This document shows, piece after piece, positions 52,162-61,658 of a stretch of 64,000 bases of DNA. Below the pieces are notes generated by a model. The model was not told the DNA's origin. It worked only from the letters and a program-made list of their open reading frames with translations, and did no database searches. The translations under genes were made by a program, and so were the position numbers. Positions within the stretch are counted from its first letter, which is position 1. Every line of letters begins with the position of its first letter. The stretch lies in assembly GCA_034669505.1 (NCBI GenBank), contig JAXDNJ010000035.1, forward strand, positions 1 through 64,000. The letters are read 5' to 3'. The stretch comes from JAFASC01 sp034669505. Its GTDB lineage: Bacteria; Pseudomonadota; Alphaproteobacteria; Rhizobiales; Beijerinckiaceae.

Positions 52162-53355
52162 TCAGTGCATTGCCGCGACGCGAGGCTCGATCGGGCGCGC
52201 GGCATGCGCCGGCTCCGCCCTAACGATGAAGCCGCCGCCGAGAACGCGCGCATCGGGCTCCGCCGATTCGTAGAAGACGCAGGCCTGACCCGGAGCGACG
52301 GCGCTTTCCTCATTGACGAGGCTGATGCGGGCAGAGCCTGCCGAATATTCGAGCAGGGCCTGCGCCGGTGGGCGGGTCGAGCGCACGCGCACGGCGATTT
52401 CCAGGCCCGATTCGGGGAGGTGGTCGACGCTGCCGGGCCCGATCCAGTTCACATCCCTGAGCGCGATCGTTTTGGTGGCGAGGGCCGCGCGCGGCCCGAC
52501 GACAATTTCGGCGCGCGCCGCGTCGATCCGCACGACGAAGTGCGGCTCGCCCTTGAGCGCGCGGTCATCGAGGCCAAGCCCGCGGCGCTGGCCGATCGTG
52601 TAGTGGATCACGCCGGCATGGCGCCCGAGGCGGCGGCCGTCGAGATCGACGATGTTGCCGGCGATGGTGGCATCCGGGCGGAGCCGCGCGACGAGATCGC
52701 TGTAATGGCCCTGCGGCACGAAGCAGATGTCCTGGCTGTCGTGCTTCTCCGCGACGGGAAGATCGAAGCGGCGGGCAAGCTCGCGCACCTCACGCTTGGT
52801 GTAGCCGCCGAGCGGGAACCGCACGAAATCGAGCTGCTCGGCTGTCGTCGCGAAGAGGAAATAGCTCTGGTCGCGCTCGGCGTCCCGGGCGCGGTAGAGC
52901 CCGCGCGAGCCGTCGGCCTCGAGGCGGGATTGGACGTAATGGCCGGTCGCCAAGGCATCGGCACCGAGATCGCGGGCGATATCGAAGAGATCGGCGAACT
53001 TAATCTGCTGATTGCAGGCGATGCAGGGAACGGGGGTCGCGCCCGCCGCATAGGCCTCCGCAAACGGCACGATGACGCGCTCGCGGAAGCGGCTCTCGAA
53101 ATCGAGCACGTAATGGGGGATGCCAAGGCGAGCCGCCACGTCCCGCGCATCATGCACGTCACGGCCGGCGCAGCAGGTCTTGGCCCGCGCGACCGCCGCG
53201 CCGTGATCGTAGAGCTGCATCGTGACGCCGACGACATTGTAGCCCTCAGCCGACAAGAGAGCGGAAACCACAGAGGAATCAACGCCGCCGGACATGGCGA
53301 CGACGACGAGTATATCTTGCGGCGGCTTCGCCGAATCCAAGGTGTTGAGACGCAC
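52162..53355 (-). CDS. mnmA: tRNA 2-thiouridine(34) synthase MnmA
   Basis: MnmA adds sulphur to U34 of Lys, Glu and Gln tRNAs using ATP and a relayed persulphide. The 397-residue protein (GTG 53355) has the PP-loop AMSGGVDSSVVSALL, the catalytic cysteines in VPCIACNQQIKF and DSQDICFVPQGHY, and GVIHYTIGQRRGLGL. It is followed by pmtA six bases on. Confidence 0.96.
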   Translation of the reverse strand: MRLNTLDSAKPPQDILVVVAMSGGVDSSVVSALLSAEGYNVVGVTMQLYDHGAAVARAKTCCAGRDVHDARDVAARLGIPHYVLDFESRFRERVIVPFAEAYAAGATPVPCIACNQQIKFADLFDIARDLGADALATGHYVQSRLEADGSRGLYRARDAERDQSYFLFATTAEQLDFVRFPLGGYTKREVRELARRFDLPVAEKHDSQDICFVPQGHYSDLVARLRPDATIAGNIVDLDGRRLGRHAGVIHYTIGQRRGLGLDDRALKGEPHFVVRIDAARAEIVVGPRAALATKTIALRDVNWIGPGSVDHLPESGLEIAVRVRSTRPPAQALLEYSAGSARISLVNEESAVAPGQACVFYESAEPDARVLGGGFIVRAEPAHAARPIEPRVAAMH

Positions 53356-53568
53356 AGGCGAACCTATGTCGGGTGGGATGCCGATCAGATGGTTGTTGTA
53401 GGTAGTCTTCGTTGGTGGATCAAACCAGCCGGATTCGATGGTCCTACGCCTGGGTACGTCGCGCGGGACCTGGCTTGGCGGGTCGGCTAGTCGTTCGGCC
53501 GTTCAAATTTGTTGGCTAGAGCGTTGCCCGCCGAGCAAATGCCATGATCGGGTCGTTAAAGGCATGGG

Positions 53569-53616
53569 TTGGCAGAACTCGGGGCGGGCTTGCATCTCAA
53601 CCGCGCCCCCTGCCAA
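53569..53616. ncRNA. Candidate structured RNA: long two-part hairpin
   Basis: Outer arms TTGGCAG (53569-53575) and CTGCCAA (53610-53616), inner arms GGGGCG (53581-53586) and CGCCCC (53604-53609), with a 17-base loop. A second stem, ATGCC/GGCAT (53539-53543 and 53561-53565), lies immediately upstream. The stacked pair in a gene-free region could be a small RNA or a leader element. No T-run follows on either strand. Confidence 0.35.
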
Positions 53617-53733
53617 GACAAAAGAAAACCATACGGGGCTTGCTGATGATTGCGACGCAGGGCTTTTCGCGAGACTGTGACACGGGCACAACAGAGCGCC
53701 GAAGCGTCCGTAAAACCAAAAAGTTAGCTTGTC

Positions 53734-53762
53734 TTGAGGAGGCTTCAGCCTGCGGCTAGTAT
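53734..53762 (+). promoter_or_regulatory. Candidate promoter for the polyketide synthase gene
   Basis: TTGAGG (53734-53739), 17 bases, TAGTAT (53757-53762). Each box matches the sigma-70 consensus at four of six positions. The implied leader is about 90 bases and includes the C/T tract. Confidence 0.4.
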
Positions 53763-53802
53763 GCGCCGTCGCTCGTCGGCGTGAGGGGGTGCATGGTTAT
53801 TG

Positions 53803-53837
53803 CTTCTCCTCCTCCTTCTTCTCCTTCTTCCTCCCTT
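53803..53837 (+). repeat. 35-base pure pyrimidine tract in polyketide synthase leader
   Basis: Every base from 53803 to 53837 is C or T, with CTC/CTT triplet texture. On the opposite strand it is a purine run rich in GGAGG-like words. It is a likely slippage site and could vary in length between strains. Confidence 0.7.
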
Positions 53838-53858
53838 GATTTCTGGCGAGAGTGAAAA

Positions 53859-56800
53859 TTGTCCAAGCGTGAGCAGACCCAGATCGCCGTCATCGGCCGC
53901 GCCTGCCGGCTGCCGGGGGCGCAATCAGTCGATGAACTGTGGTCCCTGCTCTCGGAGGGGCGCTGCGCCGTCACTCAAATCCCGCCGAACCGCTGGTCGC
54001 AGGAGCGCTTCTACCACCCCCGCGGCAACGAGCGTGGACGCAGTTACACCTGGGCCGCCGGAATCATCGACGATATTTTCGGCTTTGACCCTGCCGTTTT
54101 CGGCATCTCGCCACGCGAAGCCGAGGCAATGGACCCGCAGCAGCGGCTGCTGCTCGAACTGACCTGGGAGGCTCTCGAAGACGCTGGCGTCAGACCATCG
54201 CAGATCGCCGGATCGGAAACCGGCGTCTATGTCGGCGCGGGCAGTCTCGACTATGGCAATCTGCGCATCGGCGACATCTCCGGTGGCGACGCCTATTTCG
54301 CCACCGGCAACACGCTATCGATCATCTCCAATCGAATCTCTTATATTTTCGACCTGCGCGGTCCGAGTTTCACCGTCGATACAGCCTGCTCGTCCTCTCT
54401 CGTCGCGCTCAACGAAGCGGTTGCGGCAATCGAAAGCGGACGCGTCGACACTGCAATCGTCGCTGGCGTCAACGTTCTTGCCAGTCCCTACGGCTTCATC
54501 AGCTTCTCGCAGGCGTCGATGCTGTCGCGCACGGGCCGCTGCCAGGCGTTCTCCGCCAAGGCCGACGGCTATGTACGTGCAGAAGGCGGCGGCGTTCTCA
54601 TCTTGCGCAAACTCGATGCGGCAAGAAGCGCAGAAAATCGCATTCACGGCCTGATTGTCGGGAGCGACGTCAATTCGGACGGACGAACGACCGGCATATC
54701 GCTACCCTCGAGAGCCAATCAGGCAGCGCTGCTGGAGCGCGTTTATACGCAGAGAGCCATCCGCCCCGACGATCTCGCCTTTGTCGAAGCGCATGGCACC
54801 GGCACGCGGGTGGGGGATCCCGCCGAGGCCGGCGCTATCGGTGACGTTCTCGGACGCAAGCGCTCGCGGCCTCTGCCGATCGGTTCGATCAAAACCAATA
54901 TCGGACATACCGAAACGGCTGCCGGTATTGCCGGCGTGTTGAAGGCGATGCTGGCCCTCGAACACGATTTGTTGCCGCCATCGCTGCATTTCGACGAACC
55001 CAACCCCGACATTCCCTTCAGCGACCTGAACCTGCACGTTGCCGGCGAAGCCATCGCCCTCGAAAAGCAGAACGGAGCGCGCTTTGCCGGCGTGAGTTCG
55101 TTCGGATTCGGCGGCACCAATGCGCATGTCATCCTCGCCGACGCACCGAAAGCGCGGACAGAGGCTGCAGAAGCGAGCCCTGCTTATCTCCTGATCTCAG
55201 CTCATACGAAGGCGGCGCTGGCGGCACTTGCCGGACGCTATTCGGAACTCGTCGAGAGCCTCGATTCAGACACAGTCGAACGCGTGGCCGCAGCCGCCGG
55301 TCAGGGCCGCGAGCGTTTCCCCGAGCGCATGGTGGTGCCGCTTGCCGACCATGACGCACTGCGCGTTTCATTGCGCGCCGCTGCGGAGCAGCAGGCCGAG
55401 GATGTCGGCATCGGCGTGCGCGGAACAAGCGTCGGAAAGAATGCGTCCGTCGCGTTCGTATTCTCAGGAAACGGCAGTCAGTGGCCGGGCATGGGCCGTT
55501 CGGCCTATCGAGGCAATTCCGCTTTCCGTCAGCGCTTCGATGAAGTCGATACGCATTTCCAAAAACTCTCCGGCTGGTCGCTGAAGGCGGAAATGTTTTC
55601 GGAGGATCTCGACGAACGGCTCGCCAAAACGAGCATCGCCCAGCCTTTGATCTTCGCGATCCAGAGTGCAACGGCTTTCGCGCTGAAGCAGCAGGGGCTC
55701 GTCGCCGACATGGCGCTCGGCCACAGCGTCGGCGAGGTCGCGGCTAGCGAGGCCGCCGGCATCTTCGATCTCGAAACCGCCGTCCGCGTCATTTACTTCC
55801 GCAGCTTGCATCAGGAGCTGGCGCGCGACGCCGGCAGCATGGCGGTCGTCTTCGGCTCGCGCGAAGCTGCCGAGGCGATCGCCACCGAAATTCCCGCGCT
55901 TGCCGTCGCGGCGCATAACAGCCCGCGCGGGTTTACCGTTTCCGGCTCGGCATCGGCATTGAAGCTCCTGCCGAACGTTGCGCGTGCGCATCATGCGCGC
56001 ACCCGCAAACTCGATCTCGCCTATCCCTTTCATAGCGAATTGATGAACCCCGTCGAGGCCCCGCTTCTCGTCGATCTCGAGGGCATTGCACCGGCAGAAG
56101 GCGAGCGAACATTCATCTCCACCGTCACGGGCGAGCCGCTCGGCGGCACCGCGCTCGATGCGCATTATTGGTGGCGCAACGTTCGCGAGCCGGTTCTGTT
56201 CATGGAAGGCCTGCAGCAGGCGCTTCAGAGCGGCGCGCGCATCTTCGTGGAGATAGGGCCGAGCGCCACGCTCCTCGCCCACATCAACGACGTCGCGGAG
56301 AGCACGGACAATTCGGTTGCTTCTTTCGCGGTGCTCGAGCGCAAGGAGCCGGCCGGAGAGCCCATCGCGCGAGCGGTCGCAATGGCCTTAGCGAACGGCG
56401 CGCGCGTTGACGAGGAGCTTGCTTTCGGACGGATGTCCGGACATGTGGATCTCCCGCTCTATCCATGGCAGCGCAAGACCTTTGCTGTGGCGGAGACGAT
56501 CGAATCGACAGGCCTGACAGCGCCATGTTCATGGCACCCGCTGATTGGCGCGCGATTGGTTTCCGACCGGCTTGAATGGACGGCGCAGGTCGATCCGCAG
56601 CTCGTGCCCGACCTCGCCGATCACAAGATCGACGGGACCGTGCTCCTTCCTGGTTCCGCCTTCGTAGAAATGGCGCTTGCGGTTGCGCGAAATTGGCTTG
56701 AGACGGATCAAGCGACGATCGCCGATCTCGAAATCCAACAACCGATGCCTTTCGTCGGTGACATGTCGCGCGAGGTGATGTGCCGTATCTCCGCTGAAAC

Positions 56801-59800
56801 GCGCATTCTCGAAATCCTGAGCCGGCCGCGGCTCGGACATACGCCGTGGCAAACGCACGCAACGGCGAAAATCGTCGTCAGCGCGGCGCATTCCGATCCG
56901 GCGGCCACTGCGCCGCGCGATTTCGTTCGGCAGATTTCCGGCAACGAACTTTATCTCGCAGCGAACGCGGCGGGCCTGCAGTTCGGACCGTCGTTCCGGA
57001 ACGTCGCGCGTGCCGGCATATCGCGCGATAACCGTATCGTCGTCGATCTGCGCAAGGGACATGCGAATTCATACGGACTCGATCCGGCACGCCTCGATTC
57101 CTGCTTCCATGGGCTTATTCTGCTTTTTGCCGATCTGTCGGTTCAATCGCGCCCCGCGGCGTATCTTCCGGTCCGTTTCGGCGAGGTGCGGCTCGAAAAA
57201 CCGGGCGCGGTGATCGCGCGGGCGGGGCTCGACGTCGTTCGCTGCAACGAACGCACGATCATCGCCAATATTTCGTTGTTCGATGAGACGGGCGCGCTGA
57301 TCGCCTATCTGCGTCAGGCGCGTTATCAGGCCGTGCGGGCGCGCGGCGCCGCACACGAGGATCAGCGTCCCTTGGTGCAGCGGCTTGCCTTGGCTAGCGA
57401 GCCGACGGCCTTCGCACGCGAGCCCTTGCCAACCCCTGCAGCCCTGTTGAAGGCCAGCGGTGCGCTGCAGAATCTTGCCAAGGGCCGTCAAACGACACCG
57501 GCCGATCTTATTCTGCTCGAAGGCTGGGCAACCTCGGTCTCGTTCGCGATGGCGCGCAAGTTTGCGGAGAATGGGCGCATCAATATCGCGCGGCTGGTCA
57601 CATCCGGACAGCTGCCGGCCGTCGCGCAGCTCTGGTTTGCCGACATTCTGAGCGCGCTCGAAGATAGCGGGCTTGCGCGTCACAGCGGTGACGATTGGAT
57701 CGTGAAGTCAGACGCCAATCTGCCCGATCCCGATGAAATTCTTTCGACCTATGCGGAGGATCACCCCGAGCGCGCCGCGGAGCTTTTGCTTGCGGCACGA
57801 ACGGCAACGCAGATCCAGACCTTCGCGTCAGGCGATCACGAGCAAATCGGCGGCGTCTCGTCTGCTGCGCAGGAAGCGTACGATTTCGCCGGTGGGTCGC
57901 CTGTCGCTTCGGCCGAAGCGATTGGCACGTTCCTGTGTGAATCGCAAAAAGCTTGGCCACAGGATCGCGCGCTGCGCATTCTGCAAGTCGGATACGGGCC
58001 TCTCTCCAAGATCGCGGCGTCGATTAGCTCTGATTTTGGGGCCCGGCTGACGATATTCGAACCGGATCGGCGCCGATTAGAGCGGGCGCGGCTCGCGTTG
58101 GAGCGATTCGCCAATATCGACTTTGTGGACGCGCTCGCACCGATTCCGGCCCGCTCGTTCGATCTTGCCATCGCGGCCGACAGTCTCGCCCGGATTGGCA
58201 GCGAACGCGGCTTCTGGACAGCGCTCACGGAGAAACTCGCGTTCGACGGTCTGCTTCTCGGTGCGGAACCCTCCGCTTCGCTGTTCCGCGATGTTGTGTT
58301 CGGTCTCAATCCCGCATGGTTTGATCCGAGCCTCACCTCGACGTCGTCGGCTGGCGCACAAAGTCCGGAGAGCTGGCGGCGCACGCTCGACGCCGCCGGT
58401 CTTATCGACACGTCCGTGCACAAGCTCGCCGCCGATCTTGGCGGCGGACTGCTCCTCGTTGGCCGTGCCCGCCGCGGGGCGTCCTCTGCAGATGCCGGCG
58501 CGAGCCGGGTACTGATCGTGATCGACGCCAACCGCGAAACGAACGAGCTTGGGCGCGAACTTGCCGATCGTTTGGCTGCCGCCGGTTCCGAGCCATTGCT
58601 CGCGACGCTCCGCGACATGTCGGAGATCGAGCCTTCGGGCGCGCCAACTCACATCGTCCACCTTGCCGGCGCGTTCGGCGAGTATGATTCGCCGCTTGAG
58701 GATCTTGCCGAACGATGCGCGATGCTCGAGCGATGCGTGCATTCGCTCGGTGCGCAGAAGACGAATCTGTGGGTCGTCAGCCCGGGTGCGCTGCACGGAC
58801 GAGGTGCGAGCCCGGAAGCAAACGGGCTTTGGGCCTTCGCGCGAACGCTTGCGAACGAAATCCAGAACCTGAAAGTGCGCCGCGTCGATGCCGATCTCGC
58901 GCTGCCGGTGGACGCCATGGCCGAGCGGTTGAGTGCGCTTCTGCTCTCGGCAACCGACGAGACCGAAATCGCCATCGAGCCGCATTGCACGCGCGTCTTG
59001 CGTGTCGATTCATTCGACGCGCAGGTGCATGGAAGTGCTGCTCCCGCCGCGCGGCTGGAGCGCGGCGAGGGATCGGGTTTCGATCGGCTGTCCTGGGCGC
59101 CGGCGCGGCGGCCTGCTCCCGCCGCCGGCGAAATCGAGATCGAAGTGGAAGCGACGGGCCTTAATTTCCGCGATGTCATGTGGGCGCTGGGGCTCCTGCC
59201 CGAGGAAATCCTGGAAGACGGATTTGCCGGCGCCACGCTCGGTCTCGAATGCGCCGGCCGCGTGCTGCGTGCCGGCCAGGGGGTGACCGAATTCCAGGCC
59301 GGAGATCGCGTGCTCGCTTTCGCGAAATCGGCCTTTGCCACGCATGTCTGCGTGCCGTCGGCGGTGGTCGCGCGCATTCCCGAAGGTGTCGCGACGGAGA
59401 CTGCTGCGACGATCCCCGTCGCCTTCCTGACGGCGTATTACGGACTGATCACGCTGGCGCGCCTGCGACGTGGCGAATGGGTGCTGATCCATGGCGGTGC
59501 GGGCGGCGTCGGCCTCGCCGCGCTCGATATTGCCCGCTGGCGCGGTGCGCGCGTCATTGCCACAGCCGGTTCACCGGAGAAGCGCGATCTCGTGCGCGCG
59601 CTCGGTGCCGAACATGTGCTCGACTCGCGCTCCGGTGCGTTTGTCGACGACGTGCTGCGCATCACCAAGGATCAGGGCGTCGCCGTCGTCTTGAACAGCC
59701 TCTCGGGCGAGGCGATGGAGCGCAGCATCAGCGTCTTGAAGCCGTTCGGCCGTTTCGTCGAACTTGGCAAGCGCGACTATGTCGCCAATACGCATATCGG

Positions 59801-61280
59801 ATTGCGTCCGTTCCGCCGCAATCTCTCGTATTTTGGCGTCGACCTGGATCAGCTCATCCTCAACGACAGCGCACAAGGCCGGCGGCTGTTCCGCTCGGTG
59901 ATGCGCTTGTTCGAGGACGGATCGCTGTCGCCGCTGCCGTACCGGAAATTCAAGGCAAACGAGATCGTCGATGCATTCCGGCTGATGCAGCAGGCCGGAC
60001 ATATCGGCAAGATCATCATCTCGCCGCCGAGCAAGGGCGAGATCAAGCAGCTCCCCGACCGCAGCTTCGTCGCGCCGAGCGATAAGACGATCCTGATTAC
60101 TGGCGGTCTCGGTGGATTTGGACTCGAGACAGCGCGCTGGCTGGTCGAGCGCGGCGCGCGTCACCTCGTGCTCGTCGGGCGCAGCGGCGCGGCGAGCGAG
60201 CAGGCGCAGCAGGCGCTGAAAGAGTTCCGCGCGCGCGGCGTCAACGTGCGTGCGGCATCCTGCGACGTCGCGGATGAGAAGGCGCTGCGCGGGCTCATGC
60301 GGGACATCGCCGACATGCCGCGGCTTGGCGGAATCATCCACGCGGCGATGGTGCTTGATGATTTCGTGCTCGCCAATTTCAGCCGCGAGCGGCTCGAGCG
60401 CGTGCTCGAACCGAAGGTGCTCGGCGCCTCAAATCTCGATCGGCTGACGCGCGACCACCCGCTCGACTTCTTCATCTTGTATTCGTCGGCGACGACGCTT
60501 GTCGGCAATCCCGGCCAATCGGCCTACGTCGCGGCGAACGGCTACATGGAGGGCCTCGCGCGGCGGCGCCGCAAGGAAGGCCTGCCCGCGCTTGCCGTCG
60601 GGTGGGGCGCGATCGAGGACGTCGGCATCCTGACGCGCATGGATAACGTCAAGGATTCGCTGTCCAATCGTGTTGGCGTCACGCCGATCAAGTCGCGCGC
60701 CGCGCTCGACAAGATGGGCGAGATCCTCGCCGGACCGGCGTCGGCGCTTGAAGATGGCGTCGTCTTCATCGCGCCGATGAACTGGGGCAAGGCGCGCGAT
60801 TTCCTGCCGAGCCTGCGCTCGCCGACATTCGCCGATCTCGCCCGCGGCCAGGATGCCGCTGAGGCGAGCGAGCGCGCCACGATCGACGTTCGCGCCATCA
60901 TCGCGGCGGAAGGGCGTGACGCGGCGCGGCGGCAGGTTTGCGACATCATCGTCGAGGAACTCGCGCGCATCCTGCGGCTGCCGCAGGAGGACGTGCCACG
61001 GGCAAAGCCCCTTGCCGAGGTCGGCCTCGATTCGCTGATGGGTGTCGAGCTCGCGATCTCGATCGAGGAGCGGTTCACGCTGCAAGGCTCGCTGACGGCT
61101 TCGGCGACCGGGCTGACGATCGCGGAACTCGGCGACCAGATCATCGGCATGTCGGAAGACGCCGAAGTCGCCGTCGCGAGCGCCGTGCAGGGTGTGGCCG
61201 AGCGGCATTTCGGCAAGGACGCGGATTGGGCGCTGCTCGGCACGATCAAAGAGCAGATGGACGCGCAGCGCGAGGGCTGA
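53859..61280 (+). CDS. Highly reducing type I polyketide/fatty-acid synthase, RkpA-like (KS-AT-DH-MT-like-ER-KR-ACP)
   Basis: A single 2473-residue iterative synthase. KS: Cys177 (DTACSSSLVAL), His312 (EAHGTGT), His350 (NIGHTETAAG). AT, about 530-830: Ser623 (GHSVGE), YPFHSELM with His725, a malonyl-type pattern. DH: His922 (ADHKIDGTVLLPG), Asp1080 (LDSCFH). Residues about 1120-1700 hold a methyltransferase-like segment (ILQVGYGPLSK near 1377) with a poor SAM site. ER: GLNFRDVM near 1767, HGGAGGVGLAA at 1878. KR: TGGLGGFG at 2081, Ser2210, Tyr2223. ACP: Ser2392 in GLDSLMGVEL. There is no thioesterase, so the chain must leave by another enzyme. All reductive residues are intact, so it should build saturated chains. 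The start is TTG 53859. Domain order and size resemble rhizobial RkpA, which supplies a lipid for K-antigen. A polysaccharide-type ABC exporter lies 1 kb downstream in opposite orientation. Confidence 0.93.
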   Translation: MSKREQTQIAVIGRACRLPGAQSVDELWSLLSEGRCAVTQIPPNRWSQERFYHPRGNERGRSYTWAAGIIDDIFGFDPAVFGISPREAEAMDPQQRLLLELTWEALEDAGVRPSQIAGSETGVYVGAGSLDYGNLRIGDISGGDAYFATGNTLSIISNRISYIFDLRGPSFTVDTACSSSLVALNEAVAAIESGRVDTAIVAGVNVLASPYGFISFSQASMLSRTGRCQAFSAKADGYVRAEGGGVLILRKLDAARSAENRIHGLIVGSDVNSDGRTTGISLPSRANQAALLERVYTQRAIRPDDLAFVEAHGTGTRVGDPAEAGAIGDVLGRKRSRPLPIGSIKTNIGHTETAAGIAGVLKAMLALEHDLLPPSLHFDEPNPDIPFSDLNLHVAGEAIALEKQNGARFAGVSSFGFGGTNAHVILADAPKARTEAAEASPAYLLISAHTKAALAALAGRYSELVESLDSDTVERVAAAAGQGRERFPERMVVPLADHDALRVSLRAAAEQQAEDVGIGVRGTSVGKNASVAFVFSGNGSQWPGMGRSAYRGNSAFRQRFDEVDTHFQKLSGWSLKAEMFSEDLDERLAKTSIAQPLIFAIQSATAFALKQQGLVADMALGHSVGEVAASEAAGIFDLETAVRVIYFRSLHQELARDAGSMAVVFGSREAAEAIATEIPALAVAAHNSPRGFTVSGSASALKLLPNVARAHHARTRKLDLAYPFHSELMNPVEAPLLVDLEGIAPAEGERTFISTVTGEPLGGTALDAHYWWRNVREPVLFMEGLQQALQSGARIFVEIGPSATLLAHINDVAESTDNSVASFAVLERKEPAGEPIARAVAMALANGARVDEELAFGRMSGHVDLPLYPWQRKTFAVAETIESTGLTAPCSWHPLIGARLVSDRLEWTAQVDPQLVPDLADHKIDGTVLLPGSAFVEMALAVARNWLETDQATIADLEIQQPMPFVGDMSREVMCRISAETRILEILSRPRLGHTPWQTHATAKIVVSAAHSDPAATAPRDFVRQISGNELYLAANAAGLQFGPSFRNVARAGISRDNRIVVDLRKGHANSYGLDPARLDSCFHGLILLFADLSVQSRPAAYLPVRFGEVRLEKPGAVIARAGLDVVRCNERTIIANISLFDETGALIAYLRQARYQAVRARGAAHEDQRPLVQRLALASEPTAFAREPLPTPAALLKASGALQNLAKGRQTTPADLILLEGWATSVSFAMARKFAENGRINIARLVTSGQLPAVAQLWFADILSALEDSGLARHSGDDWIVKSDANLPDPDEILSTYAEDHPERAAELLLAARTATQIQTFASGDHEQIGGVSSAAQEAYDFAGGSPVASAEAIGTFLCESQKAWPQDRALRILQVGYGPLSKIAASISSDFGARLTIFEPDRRRLERARLALERFANIDFVDALAPIPARSFDLAIAADSLARIGSERGFWTALTEKLAFDGLLLGAEPSASLFRDVVFGLNPAWFDPSLTSTSSAGAQSPESWRRTLDAAGLIDTSVHKLAADLGGGLLLVGRARRGASSADAGASRVLIVIDANRETNELGRELADRLAAAGSEPLLATLRDMSEIEPSGAPTHIVHLAGAFGEYDSPLEDLAERCAMLERCVHSLGAQKTNLWVVSPGALHGRGASPEANGLWAFARTLANEIQNLKVRRVDADLALPVDAMAERLSALLLSATDETEIAIEPHCTRVLRVDSFDAQVHGSAAPAARLERGEGSGFDRLSWAPARRPAPAAGEIEIEVEATGLNFRDVMWALGLLPEEILEDGFAGATLGLECAGRVLRAGQGVTEFQAGDRVLAFAKSAFATHVCVPSAVVARIPEGVATETAATIPVAFLTAYYGLITLARLRRGEWVLIHGGAGGVGLAALDIARWRGARVIATAGSPEKRDLVRALGAEHVLDSRSGAFVDDVLRITKDQGVAVVLNSLSGEAMERSISVLKPFGRFVELGKRDYVANTHIGLRPFRRNLSYFGVDLDQLILNDSAQGRRLFRSVMRLFEDGSLSPLPYRKFKANEIVDAFRLMQQAGHIGKIIISPPSKGEIKQLPDRSFVAPSDKTILITGGLGGFGLETARWLVERGARHLVLVGRSGAASEQAQQALKEFRARGVNVRAASCDVADEKALRGLMRDIADMPRLGGIIHAAMVLDDFVLANFSRERLERVLEPKVLGASNLDRLTRDHPLDFFILYSSATTLVGNPGQSAYVAANGYMEGLARRRRKEGLPALAVGWGAIEDVGILTRMDNVKDSLSNRVGVTPIKSRAALDKMGEILAGPASALEDGVVFIAPMNWGKARDFLPSLRSPTFADLARGQDAAEASERATIDVRAIIAAEGRDAARRQVCDIIVEELARILRLPQEDVPRAKPLAEVGLDSLMGVELAISIEERFTLQGSLTASATGLTIAELGDQIIGMSEDAEVAVASAVQGVAERHFGKDADWALLGTIKEQMDAQREG

Positions 61281-61286
61281 GCCCCT

Positions 61287-61316
61287 CGCCGCTCCCTGAC
61301 GGGTGACGGGGCGGCG
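61287..61316. terminator. GC hairpin after the polyketide synthase
   Basis: CGCCGC (61287-61292) pairs with GCGGCG (61311-61316), with an inner CCC/GGG. It sits in the 46 bases between the synthase stop and the convergent small gene. There is no T-run, so termination is only possible. Confidence 0.3.
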
Positions 61317-61326
61317 GCTGCGCGGA

Positions 61327-61581
61327 TCAGGACGCCTTGCGCGAGGGGGAGCCGCGGCCACCCGGCCTGCGGCCGTACGAGGTCTGCGGCTTCGCCACGA
61401 ACTGCGCTCCCACGGCCGGCCATGGGCGCGTCAGGCGGACCGAATAGGCTTCCGCCGAAAAGTCTTCCGCGGCCTTGCGCAGATCCTCAGCACTCGGCTC
61501 ATTGCCGAAGGCGCGCAGATATTCCTCGAGCGGCATGTATCCGGCATCCGCCAAGGCGCGCGCGCTGACCCGATCCAACAT
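61327..61581 (-). CDS. Hypothetical small protein
   Basis: An 84-residue soluble protein. A strong AGGAGG lies 12 bases before ATG 61581, which supports it as a real gene. The N-terminal half is helical (LDRVSARALADAGYMPLEEYLRAFGNEPSAEDLRKAAEDF). The C-terminal 30 residues are basic and Gly/Ser/Arg-rich (TSYGRRPGGRGSPSRKAS), as in nucleic-acid-binding tails. I recognise no family. Confidence 0.72.
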   Translation of the reverse strand: MLDRVSARALADAGYMPLEEYLRAFGNEPSAEDLRKAAEDFSAEAYSVRLTRPWPAVGAQFVAKPQTSYGRRPGGRGSPSRKAS

Positions 61582-61658
61582 CGAAAATCCCTCCTGGTGG
61601 ACAGGAAACTCGGCAGGAAAGACTCCGGTTCCCGCGTCGGCTTTCGTTCCAACGGCGC

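Larger units (their letters stand above)
53356..53858. other. 503-base gene-free stretch before the polyketide synthase
   Basis: No protein-like frame. It contains two stem-loops (53539-53565 and 53569-53616), a promoter-like pair at 53734-53762, and an uninterrupted 35-base C/T tract at 53803-53837 that ends 21 bases before the synthase start. Parts are listed separately. Confidence 0.6.

Noticed and set aside
53438..53759. Small open frames in the mnmA-synthase gap.
   Set aside because: No ribosome binding sites, no protein-like composition, and they overlap each other in several frames.
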